The position numbers and the translations under genes were made by a program. Shown here in pieces: positions 21,300 through 31,160 of a stretch of DNA of 64,000 nucleotides (position 1 is its first letter; each line of letters opens with the position of its first letter). Under the pieces are notes generated by a model that was not told the DNA's origin, made no database searches, and saw only the letters and a program-made list of their open reading frames with translations. Origin of the DNA: Gigaspora rosea (taxonomy: Eukaryota > Glomeromycota > Glomeromycetes > Diversisporales > Gigasporaceae); contig QKWP01002092.1 in NCBI GenBank assembly GCA_003550325.1, positions 24,249 to 88,248 on the forward strand. The letters run 5' to 3'.

Positions 21300-22079
21300 T
21301 CAGGAAACATGCCTTTTCAGTTTTTTAACTTCTTCACGCAGACAATTGACTTCAGAAGACTTTTTGTGTTCTTCACTCAAACGACGACTAATTTGACCAA
21401 GTTCTTTCAGATTAAAGTTTTCTGTTTTTAACAAAAATATCTCATTTTGTTGGTTTTCTAAAAGAATGTCAACTTTCCATAGGAATCCTCTGTATTAGTA
21501 TTTAGAAAAGTGCATTAGACGAAAAATAGTTAAGAATATTCATACTTTCTTGAATTAATGCATTTTTATTATTCAAAGTTATTATCGCTTGTTCGTAATT
21601 GTAAGAGAAAATAGCTTTCCAAAAGAAAAAAACGACATAAATTATTTTCATTAATATAAACTTTACAAGAATTCAAACAAAAACATTATACCATTCATAT
21701 TCATGAGTTCAGAAAGTTTCCTATGGAAAACATTCATATTGTAGCTTAATAAATCAATTTAAATAAGAAGATTGACAGAAAAATAAAGGATGATTACATT
21801 TTTAAGTCGAAGTTTTCAGCAGTTAACAAAGATATTTCATTTTTTTGATGTTCTAAAATATTTTTCAAAAGAAATCCACTTATTAATATTTAGTGAAATA
21901 TTAAAAGTTTAAACAGAAAATGAGATCACCTGTAATCACTTTCTCTTCGATCACATTAGGAATATTATCTTTGAAAACATAAATACGCATTAATTCAAGG
22001 AATTTTGATACTTTTGTTTAATACCAGTAAATAGAAATGAAATAATACTCTTACTTTCTGGAACCAACTGAAAATTCAT
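21300..22079 (-). CDS. small coiled-coil protein, divergent partner of the membrane gene (copy 1)
   Basis: Proposed minus-strand exons 22079-22055, 21968-21930 and 21421-21300 give 61 residues in frame (MNFQLVPE / NNIPNVIEEKVIT / ENFNLKELGQ...LKRHVS). The C-terminal half has clear heptads (ISRRLSEEHKKSSEVNCL, REEVKKLK). The long second intron contains duplicated exon-like blocks (LLKNILEHQKNEISLLTAENFDLK near 21800-21880 and LLENQQNEIFLLKTENFNL near 21420-21475), so alternative exons are possible. Start sequence MNF and flanking DNA match the paralogue at 46779. It is divergent from the membrane-protein gene at 22909. Exon choice is tentative. Confidence 0.5.
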
Positions 22080-22203
22080 TATGACTGAATAAATTCTCGA
22101 CAAACGAGGTAAAACCTTAACCTTAAAATTTTAAATTTTTCATAATAACATGCGAACAGAATTCTTTTATTTCTATTCTCGATTCTATACATAATCCACA
22201 TTA

Positions 22204-22350
22204 ATTAAATCTGTGCGTGTTTTCTGAAAAAATTATTACCTAGGTATTCAAAGAACGATCTGTTTTGCCGTAACGAAAAGGAGGGAGTCACAAGTCAATT
22301 TATCAGATTTCAGTTCGATGAATTCTCGTGTAAACAAGATAAAATATTAT
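22204..22350 (+). repeat. shared intergenic block of the duplicated gene pair (copy 1)
   Basis: CTGTGCGTGTTTTCTG...ATTATTACCTAGGTATTCAAAG...GAATTCTCGTGTAAACAAGAT matches the reverse complement of 46535-46660. It sits between the divergent genes and probably holds their common promoter region. TATA-like runs follow at 22700-22860. Confidence 0.7.
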
Positions 22351-22908
22351 ATTACATTTAAAGATCTGCAATGCTACTAAAGTATAAGATCTGCAATATG
22401 AATATATATAAAACTTTATACATGTATTGATTTTTACTGTGTACAGTATATAAATATATAATAGGTAGGTATATAACTTATAAAGACTCGCAAAAATGAA
22501 TACTCGAATGAAACGTATAACCTTATTTAAAAAAAACTGGGTTCACCAATAACAGTAACAGTATATATTATATTAAATACAATAAGATAAACCGGTATCA
22601 GTATTATCATACAGTAAACCGTACTGTACTCAATATGAATCTATCTATATAGTACATATTAATAGAACTAAATAACGTTATAAAAAATAAGATAAAAAAC
22701 AGGTTCAATATTTATATATGATCTACGATATATAATTCTCACATATATATATTGTATATATATATTTATATATGCTTCTATATTTTAAAACTTGCTTATG
22801 GTATGATTTTCTCGGTATTAAATAAATACATATATATAATTCTGATATATATACTATTTAATAGAAAATTACAGGAATTGGTTCATTTTAACTCTTAACT
22901 TGTAAAAA

Positions 22909-23907
22909 ATGATTAAAGAACAACATAAATTGTGGCTTCATTTACTCAAAGTTTACCTAACTTTCGGCTGTCTTGTTTCTGGAACTTTGTATATTGTTAA
23001 CGTTCGTTTATTTTTATTTTTTAATCATATTTGTGTTGGCCATCATGTTATAGCTGAATTAGTCTTTCTTTTTTGCATTCTTAGGCATTAGTGTTTGTCC
23101 CAGGACAATATTTAATTGGATCTTGGGTTGAAATTGTCTCAATGTTACAGTATGTTAATTAATTTTGCCGCATTAGTTTTGCCTCGCTCAAAAGCAATGC
23201 TGATTTTTTTTGTTTTTTTTTTTAACATTTATAGCCATAACATCATCAAAACAAACTTACTTTTACTTTTTTGTTTTTACGTGGCACTACCTTTATATAT
23301 CAATAATACAACAATCGTGAATCTTGGAATCATTTTGAGATTAGCAATTTCAATATGGAATTGGTATTCATTTGTTAACACTGGGTTTTTTTCTTATTTG
23401 AATTTTATAGGATGGATATTTTTTTCAGGTATATATATATATATAATTAACTTCTCACAATGATGTTTAAAATGTTCGACTCGTGTGTTTCAAATATTTT
23501 ATTTTACATTTTGCAGTCTTTTACGAAATTGAAATTACTATTTACCACTTTGCAAGATCGGAACCTCAAGTTTTTATAAGATATACACCTAAATATTTGC
23601 TCGTTTTTATCGTCCTTTGTACTGCAAATTTTAGTTGGTTTTATGACTTGAATTACATTAGATGGTTTTGTTTTTTAGGTACAAAAGTTTTTCATCATTT
23701 TTAAATTGATAAATTGATGCCTCAAATTAGAGTATTAATTATGATTTTTACGTTTAAGTCCTTTTTGTAGTTGAACTTAAAAATCATCACTTTTTGAGAT
23801 CAGGATTTATTTTATCTGCATTTTACTTGTTTATCTTTTTTATCTGTATTTATTTATTGATTGTGTTTGAATTATTTTATGCCAGATGTTTTCACGATTG
23901 TATTTAA
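22909..23907 (+). CDS. multi-pass membrane protein, exon-repeat family (copy 1)
   Basis: Exons 22909-23084, 23151-23428, 23517-23678 and 23771-23907 give 250 residues. Intron 1 would need a GC donor (AG|GCATTA), the other introns are GT-AG. Hydrophobic segments occur throughout, about seven (for example LKVYLTFGCLVSGTLYIV, LIFFVFFFNIY, LLVFIVLCTANF, SAFYLFIFFICIYLLIVF), so it is an integral membrane protein. Conserved blocks shared with the paralogue at 45320 are AISIWNWYSFV, YHFARSEP and IRWFCFLG. Exons 3 and 4 start in the same phase, with V-E-x-x-x-HF-x-R-S, and look like copies of one ancestral exon. It is divergent from a coiled-coil gene. No match to a named transporter or receptor family. 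Confidence 0.6.
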
Positions 23908-24299
23908 ACTCAATAATTCTAAAATCAACTAATAAATTTGGTTTAATTTAGTCGAAATTACTCAAATTTTACACTAGTGCATCCTATCGACATTAAAATA
24001 TTTCGGGGTTAGCCAATCAAAATGCCCAAAAATTGAATTTGATTGGCTAATGAACAATCAAATAATGCTGATCATCGAATTACGAAACAGGGCTCTGCTG
24101 GATAGATAGTTTCTTTATCAGTTATTAGTTAATTCAAATAAGTAAATTGGGTCTATGAATAAACACAAGGGTGACTTAAGCAGGTCCTACTGTATATTAT
24201 ATATTGATGGTTTTATTTTAAAATATTGCATCGTTTGTTTATGTGGTTAAAATTTTTCACTTGATTATTAATCTTACTAACTGTTGAATTTATTATTAG

Positions 24300-24575
24300 T
24301 CGATTTGTGCAATCAGGATCTCGTGACTTTACAACTACATTGGATTCAGTAACTTTCGATTTGGATTGCAGTGAATGACTTTGTTTATCTGGTATATATT
24401 ATTCATTCAATCAAAATTTTTTGATTAAAATTGTATTTACGCCTTATTCGGAATTTAAAATCATATTTACTTGGCAGAATTGGGATCTCGTGATATTATA
24501 GACCATTTGTTTACTTCTTTTATCTTATGTCATTTAATTTTATTTGAATTGTTTAATTCAAAAATTGATAAATGG
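24300..24575 (+). pseudogene. relic exons of the membrane-protein family
   Basis: Just beyond the gene, RFVQSGSRDF (24300-24335) and LGSRDIIDHLFTSFILCHLILFELF (24478-24555) match the FAQSGS...CHLL blocks of the paralogue's last exon. Acceptor-like TAG/CAG sequences precede each. They are not joined in frame to the upstream stop and are probably leftover duplicated or alternative exons. Confidence 0.5.
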
Positions 24576-24589
24576 CCCGTTATTTGTTT

Positions 24590-24800
24590 CGGTCCAAATT
24601 AAGTTCAATTTACAAATTTAGTTTAACTTGGTTCTCTTGTTTCTTTACAGTCATTTACAAAAATTAATAAAATTTAGAGTGTAAGTTGTACCAGTGTCAT
24701 CGTAGAATTTGAACAATTACTGAATATTTTAAATTTGTTTTATCAATTTTTTAAATATGTATAATTTTCAAGAAAATTTCACATTGGATCTTTTCAATAT
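24590..24800 (+). repeat. distal block of inverted segmental duplication (copy 1)
   Basis: Sequence such as AAATTTAGAGTGTAAGTTGT, GAATTTGAACAATTACTGAATATTTTAAA and AGAAAATTTCACATTG matches the reverse complement of 42545-42740. It places this DNA in the same duplicated segment as the gene pair. Confidence 0.75.
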
Positions 24801-24919
24801 TGCTTCTAAGATATACATTGTTTTTATAATACTACAAAAACCGGTTTATTGTAAATATAATTTTATCCGTTTTCCCGATTCATTAACAAAACCGGTTTAT
24901 AGATATGTAAAATTAATGT

Positions 24920-25320
24920 GGTGACTGAAAAATTTTGACGTCATGTAACCCGAACTCTGACCTAAATAATTTTTTGAAATCACTAAATTTTAAGTTAACC
25001 GGTGTACTAAGTAAAATTGTTTGGTTTGTTACTCGTCAGTATATAATGCTCCACAGGTTCGATCCGAGCTCTGAATCCGAATCGACGGAGTGGCTCGGGT
25101 TACATAAATTGCAAGATTTACCGGTATTTCATTTTGGCATATTCACTTTGTACTTAAACTTGATCCGATCCAATCATTATCCGATAAATTATTTTGGAAT
25201 AGTGTTCCGCAGACCGGCTACGGTTCGGGTCCGGGTCTATAATTTTCTGATTCGACTGGTTCCAAGTATTCCGACCCGAGTCTTGATTTTACGTCACGGG
25301 ACTTTCATTAGTCAATGATC
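24920..25320. mobile_element. GC-richer CGGGTT/CGGGTC-rich element
   Basis: This 400-bp stretch is less AT-rich than its surroundings and is full of (A)CCCGA/TCGGGT words (AACCCGAACTCTGACC, TGGCTCGGGTTAC, GGTTCGGGTCCGGGTC, CCGACCCGAGTC). TGACGTCATGT near the left end and ACGTCACGGGA near the right end form an imperfect terminal inverted repeat. A 127-residue open frame crosses it but looks non-biological. Probably a non-autonomous DNA transposon. Confidence 0.45.
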
Positions 25321-25428
25321 ACATGATAAAAATATTATGATATCATCTGTTTACTTTTTTGTAATAAATAAACATTACTGTTTTTATTTCGTTATCAGTG
25401 TTTACATATTTGCATAAAATCCGTAATA

Positions 25429-25641
25429 ATGTTAAGTCCACAAGATGGTGAAAATTTTTTTAATGAACTTATTTTTGACATTAAAAAATCGAAAAATTCG
25501 AAATGTGAAGATATAGGACTGTTAAGGTTCTTAGAATTTTGTGAAAAAAGAGTGGCTCTTGAAGTTAACGACAGAAAAATTTTACACAAAAAATATTTGG
25601 AAGGTTTAGATGCTATGATTAAGGGTATATCTGATATTTAA
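25429..25641 (+). CDS. hypothetical small protein (70 aa)
   Basis: ATG at 25429 gives MLSPQDGENFFNELIFDI...ALEVNDRKILHKKYLEGLDAMIKGISDI. The charged, helix-forming, non-repetitive composition suggests a real small soluble protein; no membrane segment. No family recognised. It may have further exons downstream, since the following sequence stays protein-like for a short distance. Confidence 0.4.
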   Translation: MLSPQDGENFFNELIFDIKKSKNSKCEDIGLLRFLEFCEKRVALEVNDRKILHKKYLEGLDAMIKGISDI

Positions 25642-25829
25642 TTTTTTGAAGACTGAATATCTAAATATAATATCTATTGTCCTCTATTTATCCTTGAGCT
25701 TCTCTGAATATATTTTTCTGATAGAAACACTTAAGCGAAAAAATAACAATATTTCAAAAGATAAACTTCAATCAATTAGAACCAACTTTCCGGTAAGCAG
25801 TAATGAAGAACCCAAAGTTATACTGTGAA

Positions 25830-26110
25830 CAACAAGAGACTACTAAATTAGTTTCGTGATAATGATTATAATGATTGCATTAATATTTCTGACTGATGTA
25901 ATTTTATGGGACCAGAAACTACTAAATTAGTTTGCATCAAAAATTATCTGGTTTTACTATGTTGACCTTAGCAATTTTTGATTGGTTCCTTCTTAGCATT
26001 ACGGATGTCTTTAGGGGATCAGAGACTACTAAATTAGTCTCGTGTCAAAAATTATCTGGTTACAAGGATAACCTTGCAGTTTTTGACTGGTTCCTGCTTT
26101 AATTATTATG
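25830..26110 (+). repeat. three tandem units centred on palindrome ACTAAATTAGT
   Basis: Units starting GAGACTACTAAATTAGTTTC (25837), GAAACTACTAAATTAGTTTG (25915) and GAGACTACTAAATTAGTCTC (26024). Units 2 and 3 share about 100 bp (CAAAAATTATCTGGTT, then TTTTGA(T/C)TGGTTCC). A related word occurs at 40330. Confidence 0.7.
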
Positions 26111-26491
26111 TGATATCGATTAAATAGACGAATATTTGTTCATCAGTATTTAGGCTTTGTTCTTATGATTTTTAATTGTAACTACAATACTAACGCTTAT
26201 ATATATATCTTTTATAGGTTACTTGTGCATGTTACGAAGTATAAAACAACCTTAACGATGTTGAACCCGATTTTCCCTAAAAACAATTTTAAATTTATTT
26301 ATTTTTATAAATTATATCGAAAAAAACGTAAATTGAATTTTATATTAAATTGTTTAAAAGAGCCAATTGATATCTTTTTTTTTTTGTATTGTTCAGTAAG
26401 ATAAAACCAAATCATAAAAAATATTTAAAATAGATTTAAAGTTGCTAAAAATGAAAAAAAATCTAGTTCAGTAAGATAAGGTCAAACATAA

Positions 26492-26746
26492 AAAATATTT
26501 AAAGTAGATTTAAAAAATGAAAAAAAATCTACTATAATTAATCCACCAGTAGCACATTCCGGAAAAACAGCAGAAGCAATTTTTAATGAGATAAAAAATA
26601 AACATGGAGAAGTCACACACAATGAAATTTTATCTTATATGAAAAAACAAGGATCGTCACTTATATTTGACGTTAAAGACCCAGATAAAAAATATAACGT
26701 TAGAGAACTTAACGGTTTAATCAACAAATATCCTGCGCATTTTTAA
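26492..26746 (+). CDS. small uncharacterised protein, paralogue of 9010-9323
   Basis: An open frame without an ATG in its own exon reads ...STIINPPVAHSGKTAEAIFNEIKN..., then GEVTHNEILSYMKKQGSSLIFDVKD and LINKYPAHF stop. It matches the 9.0-9.3 kb gene block by block. The region equivalent to that gene's intron is coding here (PDKKYNVRELNG). Upstream, an 80-bp segment containing GTAAGATAA...ATGAAAAAAAATCTA is tandemly duplicated (26396-26530), so the true first exon (ATGAAAAAAAAT) is probably in that area. Function unknown. Confidence 0.45.
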   Translation, partial: KIFKVDLKNEKKSTIINPPVAHSGKTAEAIFNEIKNKHGEVTHNEILSYMKKQGSSLIFDVKDPDKKYNVRELNGLINKYPAHF

Positions 26747-27097
26747 AAAAAAAACTTTTAAAGTTATTTCTTCACAAAATGAGTTTCAATTATACAATTA
26801 AATTATTTAAAGAAAAATTTTATCAAATCAATGAATTTTTTTGATTTTTTGAAAGTAATAGAAAAACAAGGACAAATCGTAACTTCAACTGAACTAAATT
26901 TGATAAATTTAACAAAATTATGTTAAAAAATTTATCTTTGATTATTTACTTAAATTTGTTATTTTTTTTAAAAATTCCCACTTAAAAAAATCACAATTCC
27001 AAAGATTCCTTGTCAATTCCCGATTCTCTAGCATGTCATCTATTAGCGTACGATATATAAATAAAATCCAGATACTGTCACGCCTGCGACAAATAGA

Positions 27098-27517
27098 TTA
27101 TTTTAATAAGTTAAATAAAAATTTAATGAACCATTTGAAATAAATAAATTTCATAGAATAAAAAAACCAGATAAAATATATAATTAAAATATATACAGTT
27201 CCTAGCTGGCTTACAGTAGGGATATATAAATATATATATATATATACACTTTTCCGCAGAGTTATCTCACTTTCATTTTGATTATTTAGAATATCATTAA
27301 GCTGTTGCTGTATTTTTGCCAATTGCTGTTGATTATTTTGTATGACTCTAAAAAATTTTTTTATAAAATCGTTCTGATCCGTTTGTTCAGAAGGAGACTC
27401 ACTGTCTTTAGCACTATATTTATATTTCAAATAAATATTTAATAGGAAAAAAAAAACAAGAATAAGCATTAATTTGATTAACCATAATTTGATAATAACA
27501 GCTACTGCTTGAATCAT
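27098..27517 (-). CDS. membrane-anchored coiled-coil protein
   Basis: ATG 27517 gives MIQAVAVIIK then a strong N-terminal hydrophobic helix (LMLILVFFFLLNIYL), a polar Ser/Glu/Asp stretch (AKDSESPSEQTDQN) and a Gln-rich amphipathic helix (IQNNQQQLAKIQQQLNDILNNQ) predicted as coiled coil. After ITLRK the frame runs into VYIYIYLYIP, translated from TATATA repeats. A donor GTGTAT at this point suggests that the last 50 or so residues may be intronic and the true C-terminus different. Type II or signal-anchored topology is likely. Family not recognised. Confidence 0.45.
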   Translation of the reverse strand: MIQAVAVIIKLWLIKLMLILVFFFLLNIYLKYKYSAKDSESPSEQTDQNDFIKKFFRVIQNNQQQLAKIQQQLNDILNNQNESEITLRKSVYIYIYLYIPTVSQLGTVYILIIYFIWFFYSMKFIYFKWFIKFLFNLLK

Positions 27518-28378
27518 GAGATATAAAATTGTCTACTTCGTTGCGTCTTTCAACTAAGACCGATGTTGTTGATATTTTTAAATAGTGTCATCAATTTATA
27601 CTAAGAGGTCACCAGGAAGATAATCATTCTATCAAGAGGTTTTTATTCAAAAAACGAAATAAACAATGTGTTCATGTCCTAAAATAGAATCTTTATAACG
27701 TTAACTAAACAATTACGATTAGGGTTTTTAATACAGTAGTAATTTACTATATAAATTGTCGTTACCCTGATACTGCAAAAGCTCTTAGTAAAAAAAATAC
27801 TTTGACTTCTTTGAAAATAGTTTCACCCGAAACACTAGGCACTGTACACCCGAGCGTGAGCTTTTTAATTTATTTATCGTTAAATTTTTTTAAAAAATTA
27901 TGCATTTACACAATATGCAGTATGCATTTAGACAGTATCGATAAATATCCACAGTACTGTATGTTGCAAAAGATCAACCCACAGGTAATGCTGCGGTAAT
28001 CTGTGGTACAAGTTCTCTGGAATTCTTGATATTCGATTTTATGAATTGGAGGAAAGGTGGGAATAAGAAGAATAACAAGAATTCATCGGACTAGATATTG
28101 TTTATATCATCCTATATTTCTTTCGATTATTAACTCTATCGATATCGATATGAATGTTATCCGCAGTAATAATTAATAGGTAATTATATTGATATGAAAT
28201 TACCAAATCAAGAAACAATAACTTCTCGGATAAACTCAACACAGCTGTAAAGATAAAAATTAACCAATCAAACAACACATGTATAATCTTCGAAGATAAT
28301 TCGCTATCGTTATTTAAATAATTAAAATTAATATTTGAGTCAGAGCCACTGGATTCTAGCAATAGCAAAAATAGCACG

Positions 28379-28487
28379 AGCGATATTGTGAAAACCACAT
28401 AACCAAATCTGACCAAATTTTTTTATATATAGAATTAAATAAAACAATTTCGGTCGGATTTGGTTATGTGGTTGTCACGATATCGCT
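28379..28487. repeat. inverted repeat, about 35-bp arms
   Basis: GCGATATTGTGAAAACCACATAACC... and ...GGTTATGTGGTTGTCACGATATCGC are near-perfect complements around an AT-rich loop. A MITE-like hairpin. Confidence 0.75.
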
Positions 28488-28570
28488 AGTACAAAATTAA
28501 ATTGAGTAGTTTTGATTAATAATATTGTTTTATTATAAAATATTACAACTTCAATACCTATACCCTAAAT

Positions 28571-28771
28571 TAGTGATGGGCAAATGGCTGTTTTTCTAAA
28601 AATCCTGCGCGGGATTCGCGGGATTGGTTTTTTCGGATTCTTACGGAAATGGGTCAAAATTTCACCTCGCTCTCAGAATATTTCGGAACCCGGCCAGAAT
28701 TATGACGCTACCCAAATAATATAATATATCCCGCGCGTGATTTTTTTGAATCACGCGCGTGCCCATCACTA
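28571..28771. mobile_element. hAT-like MITE, 201 bp, 8-bp TSD CCCTAAAT
   Basis: Perfect 12-bp ends TAGTGATGGGCA / TGCCCATCACTA. Direct repeats CCCTAAAT flank it at 28563-28570 and 28772-28779. The interior is GC-richer than the host DNA, with CGCGGGATT and CACGCGCGT motifs. No transposase. Confidence 0.9.
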
Positions 28772-28988
28772 CCCTAAATCAATTTATCTTCAAACATCAT
28801 AATGAAATTTTGAATTATTTCAATTCAAATAAAAATGAATCTAGAATTATACTGTTAATATTAATCTTAAAAAACATTCCGAAAAATTTTATAGACGATA
28901 ATATAAACAAATTATCCAATTAAATAGTCAAAAAAGAAATCAAGAAATTCAAAAAGAAATTCAAGAAGAAAGTCAAAACAATATTCAA

Positions 28989-29035
28989 GAATTTAAATCC
29001 ATATTAAGAATTTACAAACTAAAATTTGTACAAAA
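28989..29035 (+). repeat. 47-bp repeat shared with 57518-57564
   Basis: GAATTTAAATCCATATTAAG...TTTGTACAAAA is present in both places in the same orientation. In both cases a sequence resembling the element end GGCAACACCTCCGGCAA follows. Confidence 0.75.
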
Positions 29036-29046
29036 AATGAAAAAAT

Positions 29047-29270
29047 TAAATATAGAATAGGCAACACCTCCGGCAAAGTTTCCAGGGACGGAGAGTTAGC
29101 TTTCACGAAATCGTGAAATGTGGCGCAGTACCACTTCATGTGACCAATCTGATCGCGCAATACCTGATTGGTCACATGAAGTGGCATTGCGTCAATTTTC
29201 GTGATTACGCGATTTGTCTAATTTTTCGTTCCTGGAAAATTTGCTGGAAGTGTCACCTTTTCTATATTTA
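29047..29270. mobile_element. long-TIR MITE, 224 bp
   Basis: Left TAAATATAGAATAGGCAACACC and right GTGTCACCTTTTCTATATTTA form imperfect 45-bp terminal inverted repeats. A second inner palindrome (CCACTTCATGTGACCAATC / GATTGGTCACATGAAGTGG) surrounds GATCGCGCAATAC. No clear target duplication and no coding capacity. Confidence 0.75.
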
Positions 29271-29791
29271 ATCATCAGAAATATTTTTTAATTTTCCGTC
29301 CATTTTTGATGGAAAAATAAAGATTTTCTCCTCTATTTATTGTCAAAATTTTCAGCCTTAAATTAAATTTATTCAGTTATACTTATTTAATTGAATGTTT
29401 AATTCTATCGCTAGTTCGAAATAATTGACAAAGATCATCTGATAATTAAATTGACCAAATTAAAAATTTTTAATAAATTGTTTATCAAATACAATTTCTA
29501 ATTTCACATTATATAAATGAAGTTTGCCGTATTTATTTGATTTATTATTTAGTCAGAACGATGTATTGTTTTTTAAGAAATTTTATTGGTCGGCAATTAT
29601 TGACTTCAAGATACTGCAATTAATAAATTAGAAAACAATCTAAATTAGAATATGAGCTATAATTTACAGTTTATAAAAAATTTTTAGTTTAAAATCAATT
29701 TCTTTTTTTTTAATCTCTATATAAAATTTTAAATAAAATAATTTTCAAACAACAAAAATTTATAATTTAATTTTATCAAAAAAATACTAAA

Positions 29792-30245
29792 TTAAAAAGG
29801 ATTACAATGAGGTTCATTTGTAAAAGCAAAAATATCATCACAATTTTTAAACGGTCCAGCAGTTATACAACACATTGGAGTATTACCACCACAACATCTT
29901 TTACCACAACATTTAGTAGAAATTGGACAACATGCTTCGTTTCCTAATGAATTAATTCCTTGATCACAACATTGACTACCTTGCGGACAACACAAAGTTC
30001 TTCCACAACATATCGAACCTAATCATTCATTAAACATTATTATTTAACATTATTATTTAAACATAATAATTGAAACAAACATTAAACATACCAGTGGGAC
30101 AAGTAGAACCATCAGGACACTTAACATTGACAGGCGGTGGCTTCGGTATATTAGTAGGGAATACACTAGGCGGAGTTTTTTGTGGCAATGCCAAAGTTAA
30201 TATAATAAAAACGGAAATTAAAAAATATATAATTATTTTCTTCAT
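29792..30245 (-). CDS. secreted cysteine-rich, granulin-like small protein
   Basis: Minus-strand exons 30245-30092 and 30018-29792 give 126 residues. The N-terminus MKKIIIYFLISVFIILTLA is a signal peptide, followed by a Pro-rich linker (PKPPPVNV). The mature part has dense paired cysteines (CPDGSTCPTGSICC, LCCPQGSQCC, ACCPISTKCC, RCCGGNTPMCC) spaced as in granulin-like modules (CC-x5-CC). Extracellular and disulfide-stabilised by inference. Intron phase 1 lies between the signal/linker and the CC core. It is the first of three unrelated-looking Cys-rich secreted genes within 3.5 kb. Effector or cell-wall roles are possible but not shown. Confidence 0.75.
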
Positions 30246-30310
30246 TGTTAAGTAATTAATCGAAAATATTAAAATTGATGTTAATAATTGTCACAGCTGA
30301 AACTGGAAAT

Positions 30311-30500
30311 GGCTGAAGCCAGAAATTTTAACTATTTTAATATGAAATTTTCAAAAAATTTTGGGGTGCATTTTTTAGCTTTTTTTTAACAGTTAAGTTA
30401 GGGTGGGGTTTAGGGTTAGTTTTTATAGTAAGAGTATAAGTGGATTTTGGTAGTGTTTATATTTTTAAATCGAGGTCCCTAATTTCCAGCTTCAGCCGCA
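30311..30500. mobile_element. MITE with TTAGGG-like centre, 190 bp
   Basis: Ends GGCTGAAGCCAGAAATT and AATTTCCAGCTTCAGCCG are inverted repeats. The interior (GTTAAGTTAGGGTGGGGTTTAGGG) aligns in reverse complement with 63400-63545 (ACCCTAGCTTAACC...), so the two elements share a core but not the same ends. Confidence 0.65.
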
Positions 30501-30609
30501 ATAACTAATAAAAATAAATACACAAGAAAATAATAATGTACATTTTTTACATTTCTTTCTCTTGATCGTAAAATTTCAGCATTTTACAACATTTTATTAT
30601 ATGAGTGAA

Positions 30610-30668
30610 TACACAGCAGAGCCATGCTTAGAGTACATATGTACTCTAAGCATGGTTTTGCTGTGTAC
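30610..30668. repeat. palindrome family CCATGCTTAGAG, copy C
   Basis: TACACAGCAGAGCCATGCTT...AAGCATGGTTTTGCTGTGTA, 27-bp arms with two mismatches around ATAT. It is the longest of the three copies. A hAT-like MITE sits 4 bp downstream. Confidence 0.8.
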
Positions 30669-30672
30669 TCCC

Positions 30673-30837
30673 TAGTGATGGGACTTACAATACGCGATTC
30701 TTACTTGTCGCATTTCGTGATGGGAACTAACAATATGAAAAATAGTTGATCTCAATTGTCGTTTTGAAGAATAATACTCTTTTCAATGAATCATGGGCAT
30801 GAAATTTGAATTTTTAATTTTTAAGTCCCATCACTAA
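30673..30837. mobile_element. hAT-like MITE, about 165 bp, 8-bp TSD GTACTCCC
   Basis: Ends TAGTGATGGGACT / AGTCCCATCACTA. GTACTCCC occurs at 30665-30672 and again at 30838-30845, leaving one extra A at the right end. TAGTGATGGG ends are shared with the 28571 element. No coding capacity. Confidence 0.8.
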
Positions 30838-31059
30838 GTACTCCCCCGTATCGATATAAAATAATGTCAAATGAATAATCAAAATAGTATTGTGTAACAG
30901 AAAATTGTATCTGTATCAATAAAGTTTTATTAGCATTTAGTAAATAAAATTTCTTACCGTTAAAAAAAGAGATCCAAATTTGGCATTTGCGAATGGCATG
31001 TAGAGAAATAATTCCTTATATAAAAAATGAAACAATCAAAATAATATTGAGTAGAGATT

Positions 31060-31160
31060 AGAGTTGCAGGTGAAACTGGTGACTATCTAAAATCTGATTG
31101 GCTGTTCTATCATAACAGCCAATCAGATTTTAGATAGACACAGGTTTCACCTGCAACTCT
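31060..31160. repeat. inverted repeat, about 47-bp arms
   Basis: AGAGTTGCAGGTGAAAC...CTAAAATCTGATTGGCTGTT and its complement, with a 7-base loop (CTATCAT). The very high arm identity suggests a young hairpin element. Confidence 0.8.

Noticed and set aside
25050..25075. GGTTCGATCC resembling a tRNA T-arm
   Set aside because: No acceptor stem, anticodon arm or A box in the neighbourhood.
24935..25318. 127-residue open frame on the plus strand
   Set aside because: It runs through a CGGGT-rich repeated element; the composition reflects the repeat and there is no ATG context or domain.
28102..28416. Minus-strand hydrophobic open frame (104 aa)
   Set aside because: It begins with TTG inside an inverted-repeat element and has no ATG near its start; it could be an exon but nothing supports it.
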